Assembly (NCBI RefSeq): GCF_014651995.1
Contig: NZ_BMXY01000002.1
Span: 1 to 64,000, forward strand
DNA from: Cognatilysobacter xinjiangensis
GTDB lineage: Bacteria > Pseudomonadota > Gammaproteobacteria > Xanthomonadales > Xanthomonadaceae
DNA length: 64,000 nt
Direction: 5' to 3'
The notes beneath the pieces were generated by a model. That model saw only the letters and a program-made list of their open reading frames with translations. It did no database searches and was not told the DNA's origin. Made by a program: the position numbers and the translations under genes. This document shows, piece after piece, positions 42,926 through 52,110 of the stretch. Within the stretch, counting starts at the first letter, position 1, and every line of letters begins with the position of its first letter.

Positions 42926-44032
42926 ATGAGGCCCACGATGCTCCGATCGCTCTGCCTGTCCCTCGCGCTGATGCTTCCCGTCTCCAGCGCCCTCGCCGCC
43001 GAGCCCGCGGCCGATCCCTACGCCCAGGGGCGCGCGCTCGTCGGCGACATCCAGCGCATCGTGACGCCGAACGGCGTGCAGGAGACGTTCGAGGTCACGC
43101 TGGGCGGTGCGCGCCAGGTGGTGAACGTGCGCGGCGCCGACCGCGACAACCCGATCCTGCTGTTCGTCCATGGCGGGCCGGGCGCGGTGGAGATGCCGGT
43201 GGCCTGGTCGTTCCAGCGCCCGTGGGAGGACTTCTTCACGGTCGTGCAGTGGGACCAGCGCGGCGCGGGGCGCTCGTTCCCGCTCAACGACCCGAAGGCG
43301 CTCGCGCCAACGCTGAAGCCCGAGCGCTATCGCGACGATGCGATCGAGCTGATCGAGCAGCTGCGTGCGCGCTACGGCCAGCGCAAGGTGTTCGTGCTGG
43401 GGCACAGCTGGGGCTCGATCGTCGGCCTGATGGTGGCGATGAAGCGCCCGGACCTGCTGCATGCCTACATCGGCATGGGGCAGGTGATCGACTTCCGCGA
43501 GAACGAGCGACAGGGTTATGCATGGGTGCTCGACCGCGCGCGCGCCGACGGCAATGCCGAAGCGGTGAAGGCGCTCGAGGCACTGGCGCCGTATCCGGGC
43601 GAGGGCGCGTTCGCCATCGACAAGATGAGCACGCAGCGCCTGTGGTCGATCCATTACGGCGGGCTCGCCGCCGGCCGCGACAATGCAGACTTCTACTTCC
43701 GCGCGCCGCGACTCTCGCCCGAGTACACGCCCGCCGACGTCAAGGCGTGGGGCGATGGCAGCGCGTTCACCATCACCACGATGTTCCCGCAGCTCTCGGA
43801 CGTGACGTTTGCCGGCGTGACGCGGCTCGACGTTCCGGTGGTGATGCTGCTGGGGCGGCAGGACTACACCACGCCCTCGTCGATTACCGAGGCGTGGATG
43901 GCGCGGCTGCAGGCGCCGTCGAAGGCGGTGGTGTTCTTCGAGCATTCGGCGCACCTGCCGATGGTCGAGCAGCCCGGCCTCGTGCTGCAGGCGCTGGTCG
44001 ACCGCGTGCGGCCGCTCGCGCGGCCGCGTTGA
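42926..44032 (+). CDS. alpha/beta hydrolase, proline iminopeptidase-like, exported
   Basis: A 368-residue hydrolase with signal sequence MLRSLCLSLALMLPVSSALA. The oxyanion motif HGGPGA and the nucleophile elbow GHSWGS mark the alpha/beta fold; the late Asp (GRQDYTTP) and His (EHSAHLP) complete the triad. HGGPG plus GHSWGS is typical of proline iminopeptidase-type enzymes, so it may release N-terminal proline or other residues from periplasmic peptides. The ATG at 42926 is used; the in-frame ATG at 42938 also gives a good signal. Confidence 0.87.
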   Translation: MRPTMLRSLCLSLALMLPVSSALAAEPAADPYAQGRALVGDIQRIVTPNGVQETFEVTLGGARQVVNVRGADRDNPILLFVHGGPGAVEMPVAWSFQRPWEDFFTVVQWDQRGAGRSFPLNDPKALAPTLKPERYRDDAIELIEQLRARYGQRKVFVLGHSWGSIVGLMVAMKRPDLLHAYIGMGQVIDFRENERQGYAWVLDRARADGNAEAVKALEALAPYPGEGAFAIDKMSTQRLWSIHYGGLAAGRDNADFYFRAPRLSPEYTPADVKAWGDGSAFTITTMFPQLSDVTFAGVTRLDVPVVMLLGRQDYTTPSSITEAWMARLQAPSKAVVFFEHSAHLPMVEQPGLVLQALVDRVRPLARPR

Positions 44033-44142
44033 CGGGGCCGTCGCGGCACAACCGCGGCAAGCGGTCCGCAGCGATCCACGGCCGTTGATCCCGCGTCCCG
44101 GCGCGGCGTGGACACTGTCGGAAGACCGCACCGGGCTTCGTG

Positions 44143-45138
44143 ATGATTCCGCTTTCCGTCCTCGACCTCGCCCCGATCGCCGAAGGCAGCGATGCCGCGC
44201 AGGCCTTCGCCAACATGCGCGCGCTCGCGCAGCATGCCGAGAAGCTCGGTTATCGCCGCTACTGGCTGGCCGAGCACCACAACATGCCGGGCATCGCGAG
44301 CGCGGCGACGTCGGTGCTGATCGGACATGTCGCCGGTGCGACGTCGACCATCCGCGTGGGCGCGGGCGGCGTGATGCTGCCCAACCACGCGCCGCTGCAG
44401 GTGGCCGAGCAGTTCGGCACGCTGGCGACGCTGTATCCGGGCCGCATCGACCTGGGCCTCGGCCGCGCGCCGGGCACCGACGTGGCGGCCACGCGCGCGT
44501 TGCGCCGCTACTACGCGGGCGCGGACGAATTCCCGGCCGACGTGGTCGAGCTGCTCGGCTATTTCGAGCCGGCGCGCCCCGGCCAGGCGGTGCAGGCGGT
44601 GCCCGGCGCGGGCGTGGAGGTCGAGCCGTGGATCCTCGGCTCCAGCCTGTTCGGCGCGCAGCTCGCGGCGAAGCTGGGCCTGCGCTACGCGTTCGCCTCG
44701 CACTTCGCGCCGGCCGCGCTGGAGGAAGCGCTGGCGGTGTATCGCGCGCGCTTCGAGCCGTCGAAATACCTGCAGGCGCCACACGTGATGCTCGCGCTCA
44801 ACATCGTCTGCGCCGACACCGATGCCGAGGCGCGGCGCCTGTTCACCACGCAGCAGCAGGCCTTCGTCAACCTGCGCCGCGGCCGGCCCGGGCTGGTGCC
44901 GCCGCCGCTGGAATCGGGCGACGCCATCGACCGCTTCTGCGATCCGCTGGAGAAGGCGGGCATCGCACAGGCGCTGGCGTGCTCGGCCGTCGGCGCGCCC
45001 GATACGGTGGCGGCCTGGGTGCGCGATTTCGTCGCGCGCCACCGGCCCGAGGAGCTCATCGTGACGGCGAACATCCACGACCCCGCCGCGCGCTTGCGTT
45101 CCTACGCGTTGGCGGTGCAGTCGATCGCACAGCACTGA
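44143..45138 (+). CDS. LLM-class flavin-dependent oxidoreductase
   Basis: A 331-residue bacterial-luciferase-like TIM barrel. Typical blocks are [40 protein letters not shown] and [15 protein letters not shown], with FMN-binding residues between strands. The short length and lack of an alkanal pocket motif fit the non-luminescent LLM subgroup that uses reduced flavin to oxidise small molecules. An in-frame GTG at 44140 immediately precedes the ATG. No pathway partner adjoins it. Confidence 0.9.
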   Translation: MIPLSVLDLAPIAEGSDAAQAFANMRALAQHAEKLGYRRYWLAEHHNMPGIASAATSVLIGHVAGATSTIRVGAGGVMLPNHAPLQVAEQFGTLATLYPGRIDLGLGRAPGTDVAATRALRRYYAGADEFPADVVELLGYFEPARPGQAVQAVPGAGVEVEPWILGSSLFGAQLAAKLGLRYAFASHFAPAALEEALAVYRARFEPSKYLQAPHVMLALNIVCADTDAEARRLFTTQQQAFVNLRRGRPGLVPPPLESGDAIDRFCDPLEKAGIAQALACSAVGAPDTVAAWVRDFVARHRPEELIVTANIHDPAARLRSYALAVQSIAQH

Positions 45139-45695
45139 CACGCCTGCGGTCGGTGTCACGCAGTCGTGCCGCAGCGGCGCAGGTTGGGCCGGCAACCGCT
45201 CGCCCGCGACGAGCCGACGGCACCCACCGATCGGCGTCCGAGCCTGCGGGCCCCACGCATTCCCCCGGGAATGCATCGCAAATTCAGCCTGGGCTCCGCC
45301 AGGCGCCACGGAATCGCCATGAACCGCTCGAATCGCGTCGATACGTCTTACGGTCCGTCGATGATCAGGGCGGATCCCCGTGGTGGAGACCGCGCGGCCG
45401 GGCGGGCATTCGGCACACCCGAGCCGGTCCATTCCTCGACGGACATCGGCGGCATCCGGAGCGAACCCGCCGGATCGGAAAAGAGCCTTCCTGCGCGGCA
45501 GCCCAAGCGCTGAGGTCTTCGGTCCGAGCGCAGGAACGAAACGGAGCGCGAGTTCCGTTTTCGCAGGGGCTGCGTGCGACAGCGGATCGAGGTGTGCGCA
45601 GGGTGCTTCGGTCGACGGTCGTCCCATCCCCGTAACATCGGGCGGCGCAGCGTGACCTCCATCGGTGGCCGCCCGCCGCCGACAAGGATCGGACC
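45139..45695. other. 557-bp region without a confident gene
   Basis: It contains a 64-codon ORF at 45319-45513 (MNRSNRVDTSYGPSMIRADP start) with mediocre third-position GC, a weak ribosome-binding site and no similarity I recognise; I do not call it. TAACAT near 45632 could serve the small ORF at 45696. No repeats or terminator stand out. Confidence 0.35.
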
Positions 45696-45926
45696 ATGGA
45701 CACCCCGGCGTGCGACATCGGCGATACCGCGACACAGGCGCGGCTGGACGAAGCGCAATGGCACTGCGCCACCAATGAAGGCTGGCGCCATCCGCCCGAG
45801 CCCTTGGACAGGGCACCGCCGGCCGCATTGGCGCCTGCCCTGGCGTTGGGGTCCTTCGGCAACGTCGTCGACATGCTGCAGTGGCGCGCCGTGCGCAGGC
45901 CCGGCCGGGCGAGCGGCCGGGGCTGA
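45696..45926 (+). CDS. small hypothetical protein
   Basis: A 76-residue ORF with AAGGATCGG upstream of the ATG and high third-position GC. It has Trp-rich patches (QWHCATNEGW) and an Ala/Pro-rich middle. It has no signal and no known family. Its end is close to a TTTAT element (about 45956) 30 nt before the next gene. Could be spurious. Confidence 0.4.
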   Translation: MDTPACDIGDTATQARLDEAQWHCATNEGWRHPPEPLDRAPPAALAPALALGSFGNVVDMLQWRAVRRPGRASGRG

Positions 45927-45989
45927 AGCCCGCTGCATCGCAGGCGCCGGTCTGGTTTATGGTCGCTCCAGTCTTCAAGGAGCGACTCC

Positions 45990-47135
45990 ATGGCCTCGCC
46001 ATCGCAGGATCTCGAACTCTTCGTGCGCGATGCGCTGCTGCGCGGGCAACCGCGCGCGGCCATCGATGCGGCGCTCGTGCAGGCGGGGTGGTCGCCGCAG
46101 CAGACGCGCAGCGTGCTCGACGCCTATGCCGACGTCGACTTCCCCGTGCCGGTGCCGCGCCCGCGCGCCTCGCTGTCGGCGCGCGAGGCCTTCGCCTATC
46201 TGGTGATGTTCGCGACGCTGTACTTCGGCGCGTGGAACCTGGGCAGCCTGCTGTTCGACCTGATCAACCGTACCTGGCCGGATCCGGCGTTGAACCAGTA
46301 CGTGTTCCGTTCGACCGACGGCTCGATCCGCTGGGCCATGGCCGCGCTGATCATCGCGTTCCCGGTGTTCGTGTTCGTCGCCAGGCGCGTGGCGCGCGAC
46401 GTCGCGCTGCATCCGATCAAGCGGCTCTCGGCGATCCGCCGCTGGCTGACCTACGTCACGCTGTTCCTCGCCGCGACGGTGCTGATCGGCGACACCACCA
46501 CGCTGGTCTACAACGCGCTCGGCGGCGAGCTGACGCTGCGCTTCGTGCTGAAGGTGCTGGTGGTGGCGGCGATCGCGGGGGGCGTGTTCGGCTACTACCT
46601 CGCCGACCTGCGCCGCGAGGAAGGCGAGGCTGCACGCGGCCGGCCGGCAGGGCAGTGGTTCCTCGTCGGTGCGGGCATCGCGGTGGCGGCCAGCCTGGCG
46701 GCGGCGATCGCGGTGATCGGCTCGCCCGCGCAGCAGCGCGCGCAGCGCTTCGACGAACGCCGGGTGCGGATGCTCGAGCAGGTCGCGTCGGCGGTGGAGC
46801 GCCATGCCGCGTCGGAACGCCGGCTGCCGGTAAGCCTCGATGCCCTGCGTGCGTGGTCGCCGGGCGCGCCGCAGTCCTGGAACGATCCGCAGACCGGGCG
46901 GCCGATCGAGTACCGCGTCATCGACGCACGCCGCTACGAGTTGTGCGCGGTATTCGCGACGGTGCAGGGCGAGGGCGCCGACGGGCCGATGGCGGAGGAA
47001 TGGCGGCACCCCGCGGGCCGCCACTGCTTCGTGCGCCCGGTGCCGGCGAACGATGCCGCAGCGGCCGCCGCCGAGGCGGCCGCGATGGCGGCGGACGCCG
47101 TCCGCGCCACGGCCGGAGCGGCACCGCCGCGCTGA
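45990..47135 (+). CDS. membrane protein with DUF5671 domain
   Basis: A 381-residue protein. A soluble N-terminal part (1-50, DLELFVRDALLRGQPRAAID and GWSPQQTRSVLDAY) resembles a DUF5671-linked helical pair. Membrane segments follow near 68-90, 110-130, 152-172, 185-205 and 222-245. The C-terminal 120 residues are soluble and include SLDALRAWSPGAPQSW and DPQTGRPIEYRVID, perhaps periplasmic. DUF5671 proteins are of unknown role. Its closeness to a downstream GGDEF gene may only be coincidental. Confidence 0.75.
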   Translation: MASPSQDLELFVRDALLRGQPRAAIDAALVQAGWSPQQTRSVLDAYADVDFPVPVPRPRASLSAREAFAYLVMFATLYFGAWNLGSLLFDLINRTWPDPALNQYVFRSTDGSIRWAMAALIIAFPVFVFVARRVARDVALHPIKRLSAIRRWLTYVTLFLAATVLIGDTTTLVYNALGGELTLRFVLKVLVVAAIAGGVFGYYLADLRREEGEAARGRPAGQWFLVGAGIAVAASLAAAIAVIGSPAQQRAQRFDERRVRMLEQVASAVERHAASERRLPVSLDALRAWSPGAPQSWNDPQTGRPIEYRVIDARRYELCAVFATVQGEGADGPMAEEWRHPAGRHCFVRPVPANDAAAAAAEAAAMAADAVRATAGAAPPR

Positions 47136-47161
47136 AGGCGGCGGCCGTCCCGGCTGAAGAA

Positions 47162-47199
47162 GGCGCATGGATCGCGGATCATAGGCGGTTCCATGCGCC
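47162..47199. repeat. inverted repeat upstream of the GGDEF gene
   Basis: A 10-bp perfect inverted repeat GGCGCATGGA / TCCATGCGCC with an 18-nt centre lies between the DUF5671 gene stop (47135) and the next ATG (47227). It lacks a T-run. It could be an operator or an inefficient terminator. Confidence 0.5.
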
Positions 47200-47226
47200 G
47201 GTTCCGCGCGCTGCCCGATCCGCACG

Positions 47227-48894
47227 ATGTCCGACCAGCGAGCGAATTCCATTAGGAGCGATCCCGGCCGACGCCCAGGCGCGGCGCTACGCGGTCTCGT
47301 GCTGCTGGTGCTGGCGTGGCTGGCGGGCGCCGCGTTCGCTGCACCGGTCGTCGCCGATCCCGACGCGGGCATCGCACTGCGCGGCGAATGGCGGCCAACG
47401 CGTGACGCTGCGGCGGTGCAGGGGTTCGATCCCGCGCGCCTCAAGGCCTTCGGCCGCCCGCCGGGCGGGGTGACCGTCCTGCTGTATCCCCGCGACGGTG
47501 CCTGGCCCGAGGGCCTGTGGGTCCTGTCGGTCGAATCCGCCGCGTTCCAGCGCATCGCCCTTGACGCGCCCGGCCTGCCGCTGCGGCGCTCCACGATGCT
47601 CGATGCAGGCGACGGGCGGCCCGCGTTCGGGCGCATCGCCTTCGATGTGCCGCGCCTGCCCCCCGACGGCGCGCCGCTGCGAGTGCACGTCGACGCGAGC
47701 GACACCGTGCCGTCGCCGATGTACTTCGTGCTGCGCGATGCGGCGGCGCAGTCGCGCGTGGAGGCCGGCTGGCTGGCGTTCGCCACCGCCTGCCTGGTCA
47801 CCATGCTGGCCACCGCCGTGATCGCGCTGTTCTTCGGCCTGCGCCTGCGCGACCCGGCGTTCGGCTGGTACGCGGCGTACGTGACCACGTATGCACTCAT
47901 CCAGGCGACGCAGAGCGGCTACATCGTTCGCCCGCTCGGCTGGGACGCGATGGCCGCGACGCTGCCCGCGTGGGGCCGTGCGGTCACCACGCTGTCCATC
48001 CTCTCGGCCGTGCTGTTCCTCGACCGCTTCGCCGGGCTAGGCCAGCGCCTGCCGCGATTGCGCCGCGTGCTGCACGGCTACTGCGCGCTGATGCTGGTGC
48101 TGGTCACGCTGGGCTACGTGCCGGGCCTGCAGGCGGCGATGCGTGCGCTGATCAACCCCGTGCTGATCCTCGGCGCGCCGCTGGTGCTGGGCACCGCGAT
48201 CGCCGCGGTCCTGCGCGGCTCGCGCTATGCGGCGATCTTCCTGCTCGGCTGGCTGCCGCTGCTGGGCGTGACCGTGCTCGGCAGCCTGCAGCTCTACGGC
48301 ATCGCGCCGGACTGGACCTGGAGCGACGACGCCGCGCTTGCAGTAGGTGCGTTCGAGGCGATCGTGCTGTCGCTCGGCCTGGCCGAGCGCGCGGCATCGG
48401 TGCGTCGCCAGCGCGACCAGGCGCGCGTGCTCGCGGGCGTCGATCCGCTCACCGGCCTGCTCAACCGCCGCGCGTGGCGCGAGGCGCTGGAGGCCTGCCT
48501 GCGCGAGCCCGACGCCGCGGGTCTGTCGGTGCTCTATCTCGACCTCGACCACTTCAAGCGCGTCAACGACCGCCTCGGCCATGCCGGCGGCGACCGCGTG
48601 CTGCAGTTGTTCGCCGACGTGCTGCGCCATGCGCTGCGCGCCGACGACGTGATCGGCCGCTACGGCGGCGAGGAATTCGTGGTGGGGCTGGTCGGCGGCG
48701 ACGCGCAGGCGGTGGCCGAGCGCATCCGCAGGGGCCTGCATGCGCGCTCGCGCGAGGCGGACATGCCGCTCACCGTGAGCATCGGCGTCACCGCATGGCG
48801 CACCGGCGAGGGCATCGACGAGCTGCTGCGCCGCGCCGATGCGGCGCTGTACGCGGCCAAGCACGGCGGCCGGGACCGCGTGGTCGCCGGCTGA
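47227..48894 (+). CDS. 7TM-type diguanylate cyclase
   Basis: A 555-residue protein. A signal/anchor (about 20-40) is followed by a periplasmic beta-rich sensor region (40-175) and seven membrane segments (about 180-390), the 7TMR-DISM layout, then a GGDEF domain at about 400-555 with LTGLLNRRAW, DLDHFKRVND and GRYGGEEF. The GGEEF variant is active in many enzymes and the inhibitory site RADD precedes it. No EAL is present, so it should only make c-di-GMP. Promoter region carries the inverted repeat at 47162-47199. Confidence 0.9.
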   Translation: MSDQRANSIRSDPGRRPGAALRGLVLLVLAWLAGAAFAAPVVADPDAGIALRGEWRPTRDAAAVQGFDPARLKAFGRPPGGVTVLLYPRDGAWPEGLWVLSVESAAFQRIALDAPGLPLRRSTMLDAGDGRPAFGRIAFDVPRLPPDGAPLRVHVDASDTVPSPMYFVLRDAAAQSRVEAGWLAFATACLVTMLATAVIALFFGLRLRDPAFGWYAAYVTTYALIQATQSGYIVRPLGWDAMAATLPAWGRAVTTLSILSAVLFLDRFAGLGQRLPRLRRVLHGYCALMLVLVTLGYVPGLQAAMRALINPVLILGAPLVLGTAIAAVLRGSRYAAIFLLGWLPLLGVTVLGSLQLYGIAPDWTWSDDAALAVGAFEAIVLSLGLAERAASVRRQRDQARVLAGVDPLTGLLNRRAWREALEACLREPDAAGLSVLYLDLDHFKRVNDRLGHAGGDRVLQLFADVLRHALRADDVIGRYGGEEFVVGLVGGDAQAVAERIRRGLHARSREADMPLTVSIGVTAWRTGEGIDELLRRADAALYAAKHGGRDRVVAG

Positions 48895-48900
48895 AACCCG

Positions 48901-50412
48901 TCAGGGCCGCATCGAGCCGGTTTCGACGAAGCGCCGGTGCCAGGACAGGGCCTCGCCCAGCAGGTGCGGTGTGTGAAGGCCGTAGGACTCGCGGCAGGCG
49001 CGCTCGAAATAGTCCTCGAGCATCGGCCGGTACGAGGGATGCGCGCAGTTGGCGATGATCGTGCGCGCGCGCTGCTTGGGCGACAGCCCGCGCAGGTCGG
49101 CGAGGCCCTGCTCGGTCACGATGATCATCGTGTCGTGCTCGGTGTGGTCGACGTGGCTGGCCATCGGCACGATCGAGGAAATCGCGCCATTTTTCGCAGT
49201 ACTCGGCGACATGAACACCGAGAGGTAGCCGTTGCGCGCGAAGTCACCGCTGCCGCCGATGCCGTTCATCATCCGGCTGCCAGCGATGTGCGTCGAATTG
49301 ACGTGGCCGTAGATGTCCGACTCGATCATGCCGTTCATCGCGATGCAGCCCAGCCGGCGGATCAGCTCGGGGTGGTTCGATATCTCCTGCGGCCGCAGCA
49401 CGATGCGCTCGCGGTAGAAATCGACCTCGCTGTTGAACGCGTCGATGCCCTTCGGGCTCAGCGAGAACGACGTTGCGGACGCCATGCGCAGCACGCCCCC
49501 GCGCAGCAGTCCCAGCATGCCGTCCTGGATCACCTCGGTGTAGGCGGTGAGGTCGCGGAAGCCGCCGTCGGCCAGACCCTCGAGCACGGCATTGGCGATA
49601 TTGCCGACACCGGACTGCAGCGGAAGCAACTGCGGCGTGAGCCGCCCCCGCGCGATCTCGTGGCGCAGGAACTCGATCAGATGGCCGGCGATCGCGCGCG
49701 AATCGTCATCCGGCGGGGCGAAAGGCGAGTTGCGGTCGGGCGCATCGGTCTCGACCACCGCCACCACCTTCGCCGGGTCCACGCGCAGCGTCGTCTCGCC
49801 GATGCGGTCGTCGGGATGCAGCAGCGGGATCGGTTTGCGGTTCGGCGGGAGCGCGGTGCCGTAGTAGACGTCGTGCATGCCTTCCAGCGCCGCTGGCTGC
49901 CAGCGGTTGACCTCGAGGATCACGCGGTCGGCCAGATCCAGCCACGTCTTGTTGTTGCCGACCGACGAGGACGGCACCAGCAGGCCGTCCTCGCGGATCT
50001 GCGAGACCTCCACCAGCGCGACGTCGATCGGACCGAAATAGCCGAACCACGCGTGCTGCGCGACGTGGCTGAGATGGATGTCGATGTACTCCAGCCGCCC
50101 GGCGTTGATGCGCTCGCGCAGCGTCGGGTCGGACTGGTAGGGCAGGCGCAGCTCCATGCCCTCCACGCGCGCCAGCGCGCCGTCGAGCTCGGGCGCGGTG
50201 GACGCGCCGGTGAGCACGCGTACGCGGAAGTCCTCGCCGGCGCCGTGCGCGGCTTCCATGCGTGCCGCGAGTGCGCCGGGCACGGCCTTCGGATATCCCG
50301 CGCCGGTGAAGCCGCTCATGGCGACGGTGTCGCCGGGCCGGATGTGTGCGGTGGCCTCGTCGGCGCTGCAGCGCAGCGCGGCGAAACCGGAATGACGGAT
50401 GCGATCGGGCAT
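48901..50412 (-). CDS. acetyl-CoA hydrolase/transferase (succinyl-CoA:acetate type)
   Basis: A 503-residue class I CoA-transferase. The catalytic Glu lies in AYTEVIQDGML, and the C-terminal half has SRMMNGIGGSGDFARNGYLS, the glycine-rich CoA site, and TEQGLADLRGLSPKQRA. Members of this branch (Cat1, AarC) swap CoA between succinyl-CoA and acetate or related acids, detoxifying acetate or closing a modified TCA cycle; hydrolase activity alone is also possible. The gene is a single minus-strand unit divergent from the HipA-like gene. Confidence 0.92.
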   Translation of the reverse strand: MPDRIRHSGFAALRCSADEATAHIRPGDTVAMSGFTGAGYPKAVPGALAARMEAAHGAGEDFRVRVLTGASTAPELDGALARVEGMELRLPYQSDPTLRERINAGRLEYIDIHLSHVAQHAWFGYFGPIDVALVEVSQIREDGLLVPSSSVGNNKTWLDLADRVILEVNRWQPAALEGMHDVYYGTALPPNRKPIPLLHPDDRIGETTLRVDPAKVVAVVETDAPDRNSPFAPPDDDSRAIAGHLIEFLRHEIARGRLTPQLLPLQSGVGNIANAVLEGLADGGFRDLTAYTEVIQDGMLGLLRGGVLRMASATSFSLSPKGIDAFNSEVDFYRERIVLRPQEISNHPELIRRLGCIAMNGMIESDIYGHVNSTHIAGSRMMNGIGGSGDFARNGYLSVFMSPSTAKNGAISSIVPMASHVDHTEHDTMIIVTEQGLADLRGLSPKQRARTIIANCAHPSYRPMLEDYFERACRESYGLHTPHLLGEALSWHRRFVETGSMRP

Positions 50413-50521
50413 TGGCCACCTCCTGCGGCCATTGTCGGCAATCGCGCGTTCGCCGGGTGTGGCGCAGCAGGCAGAAACGGACGCCGGTCATACTGATGGC
50501 CCGTCGCTGCCGCTTCCGCCG

Positions 50522-51277
50522 ATGCCGCGCCAGATCGTCACCACTCGTTACGTCACGCCGCTGCGCGAGGGCGGCTCGATGCCGGCCGTCGTCGAAGGCG
50601 ACGACCTCGGCCTCTACGTGCTCAAGTTCCGCGGCGCGGGGCAGGGCCCGAAGGCGCTGGTGGCCGAGCTGGTGGCCGGGCGTATCGGGCAGGCGCTGGG
50701 GCTGCCGGTGCCGGAGCTGGTGTTCGCCGACCTCGACCCCGAGCTCGCGCGCACCGAGCCCGATTCGGAGATCCAGCACCTGATCCGCGAGAGCGCGGGC
50801 CTGAACCTGGCGCTGGATTACCTGCCGGGCGCGGCGAACTTCGATCCCGTCGCCGGCCTGCCCGATGCCGCGCTGGCCTCGCGCATCGTGTGGTTCGACA
50901 GCTTCGTCAGCAACGTCGACCGCACCACGCGCAATCCGAACCTGATGGTCTGGCACCGCGCGCTGTGGCTGATCGACCATGGCGCCGCGCTGTACTTCCA
51001 CCACGGCTGGGACACGCAGGCGCCCGACCCGTCCAGCGCCTTCCCGATGGTGCGCGAGCACGTGCTGTTGCCCGCCGCCTCGCAGATCGCGCAGGCCGAC
51101 GCGGAACTCGCGCCGAAGCTCGACCGCGCACTCTTCGACCGCGTGCTCGCCGAGGTGCCGGACGAATGGCTGGGCGATGCACCGGCCGCGGTGCGCGCGC
51201 GTTACGTCGATTACCTGACCGAGCGGCTCGACCGCCGCGCGGCCTTCGTCGAGGAGGCCCGCCGTGCGCACGGGTGA
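50522..51277 (+). CDS. HipA-like kinase family protein
   Basis: A 251-residue protein resembling the kinase part of HipA: the lysine strand LYVLKFRGAGQGPKALVAEL, the catalytic loop FDSFVSNVDRTTRNPNLM (Asp and Asn), and the metal-binding LIDHGAAL. It lacks the HipA N-terminal region. These short HipA-like proteins often occur beside DUF3037, which starts here inside its last codons (14-nt overlap). The pair may act as one unit; a HipBA-type toxin role is not shown and no HipB is present. Upstream in-frame starts add unrelated residues. Confidence 0.8.
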   Translation: MPRQIVTTRYVTPLREGGSMPAVVEGDDLGLYVLKFRGAGQGPKALVAELVAGRIGQALGLPVPELVFADLDPELARTEPDSEIQHLIRESAGLNLALDYLPGAANFDPVAGLPDAALASRIVWFDSFVSNVDRTTRNPNLMVWHRALWLIDHGAALYFHHGWDTQAPDPSSAFPMVREHVLLPAASQIAQADAELAPKLDRALFDRVLAEVPDEWLGDAPAAVRARYVDYLTERLDRRAAFVEEARRAHG

Positions 51278-51656
51278 TCTCTACGACTACGCACTGCTGC
51301 GCGTGGTCCCGCGCGTGGAGCGCGAGGAATTCATCAACGCCGGCGTGCTGCTGTCCTGCCCGATGCGGCGCGTGCTGATCGCGCGCGTCGGCCTCGACGT
51401 GCCGCGCCTGCTCGCGCTCGATCCGACCGTCGACGTGGAAACGGTGCAGCGCCAGCTCGACGCCATCGTCGCGATCTGCGAGGGCCGCCCGGGTAGCGGT
51501 CCCATCGGCGCGCTGCCGATCCGCGCACGCTTCCACTGGCTCACCGCGAAGCGCAGCGCACTCATCCAGCCCTCGCCCGTTCACACCGGGCGCTGCACGA
51601 CGCCGGAAGCCGTGGTCGAGCACCTGTTCGACCGCATGGTGCGCGCGCCGCGCTAG
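51264..51656 (+). CDS. DUF3037 protein, partner of the HipA-like kinase
   Basis: A 130-residue protein with DLYDYALLRVVPRVEREEFINAGVLL at the start and the RARFHWLTAKRSALIQPSPVHTG block typical of DUF3037. It overlaps the HipA-like gene by 14 nt, so translation is coupled. Function is unknown; the repeated pairing of the two families points to a shared task, perhaps phosphorylation regulated by the partner. Confidence 0.85.
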   Translation: MRTGDLYDYALLRVVPRVEREEFINAGVLLSCPMRRVLIARVGLDVPRLLALDPTVDVETVQRQLDAIVAICEGRPGSGPIGALPIRARFHWLTAKRSALIQPSPVHTGRCTTPEAVVEHLFDRMVRAPR

Positions 51657-51821
51657 CTATGCGCGGACCTCGATAGCAAGGCTTTCATGCCTTGCAGTCG
51701 CGCCTTAACCGCGCAGCCGCGTAACGCGAAACTAATGGCGATGTCACCGGCCGGGTGCCTGCCTTTCGATAGGCTGGACGCGTCCTGGAAGGGACCGGAA
51801 AGCAGACGATCAGGAGGACAC

Positions 51822-52013
51822 ATGAACCGGAATGATCAGAACGCGCAGGGTCGCAACGGCAACGGATCGCACACGCAGTCGATGCAGGGCCGCGAGCGCG
51901 ATCAGGGAACGCAGGCGATGCAGGGCGCTTCGCGCCATGGCTCGCAGCAGGGCAGCGACAGCCGCCGCGGCGAGGGCTCCAGCAATGCCTCGCGCAGCGG
52001 ATCCAGCGGCTAG
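51822..52013 (+). CDS. small low-complexity hydrophilic protein
   Basis: A 63-residue protein made largely of Gly, Ser, Gln, Asn and Arg (NRNDQNAQGRNGNGSHTQ, then SDSRRGEGSSN), with no hydrophobic core; likely intrinsically disordered. AGGAGG precedes the ATG and a strong terminator follows 33 nt after the stop, so it is an independent unit. Composition recalls stress-induced KGG-type small proteins, but the repeat motif itself is not there. Function is unknown. Confidence 0.75.
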   Translation: MNRNDQNAQGRNGNGSHTQSMQGRERDQGTQAMQGASRHGSQQGSDSRRGEGSSNASRSGSSG

Positions 52014-52045
52014 CGCGGCACGGACGGAGTGTCGGGAGGAAGAAG

Positions 52046-52072
52046 GGGACGGCGCGAGCCGTCCCTTTTCTT
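52046..52072 (+). terminator. rho-independent terminator
   Basis: A perfect 8-bp stem GGGACGGC / GCCGTCCC with the stable GCGA tetraloop is followed by TTTTCTT. It ends the small low-complexity gene at 51822-52013 and separates it from the opposing acpH gene. Confidence 0.93.
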
Positions 52073-52110
52073 GTTGGTAATTGGTAACTCGCGTTGGCAT
52101 GCATTGACGT

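Noticed and set aside
45319-45513. 64-codon ORF
   Set aside because: Weak ribosome-binding site, mediocre third-position GC and no similarity.
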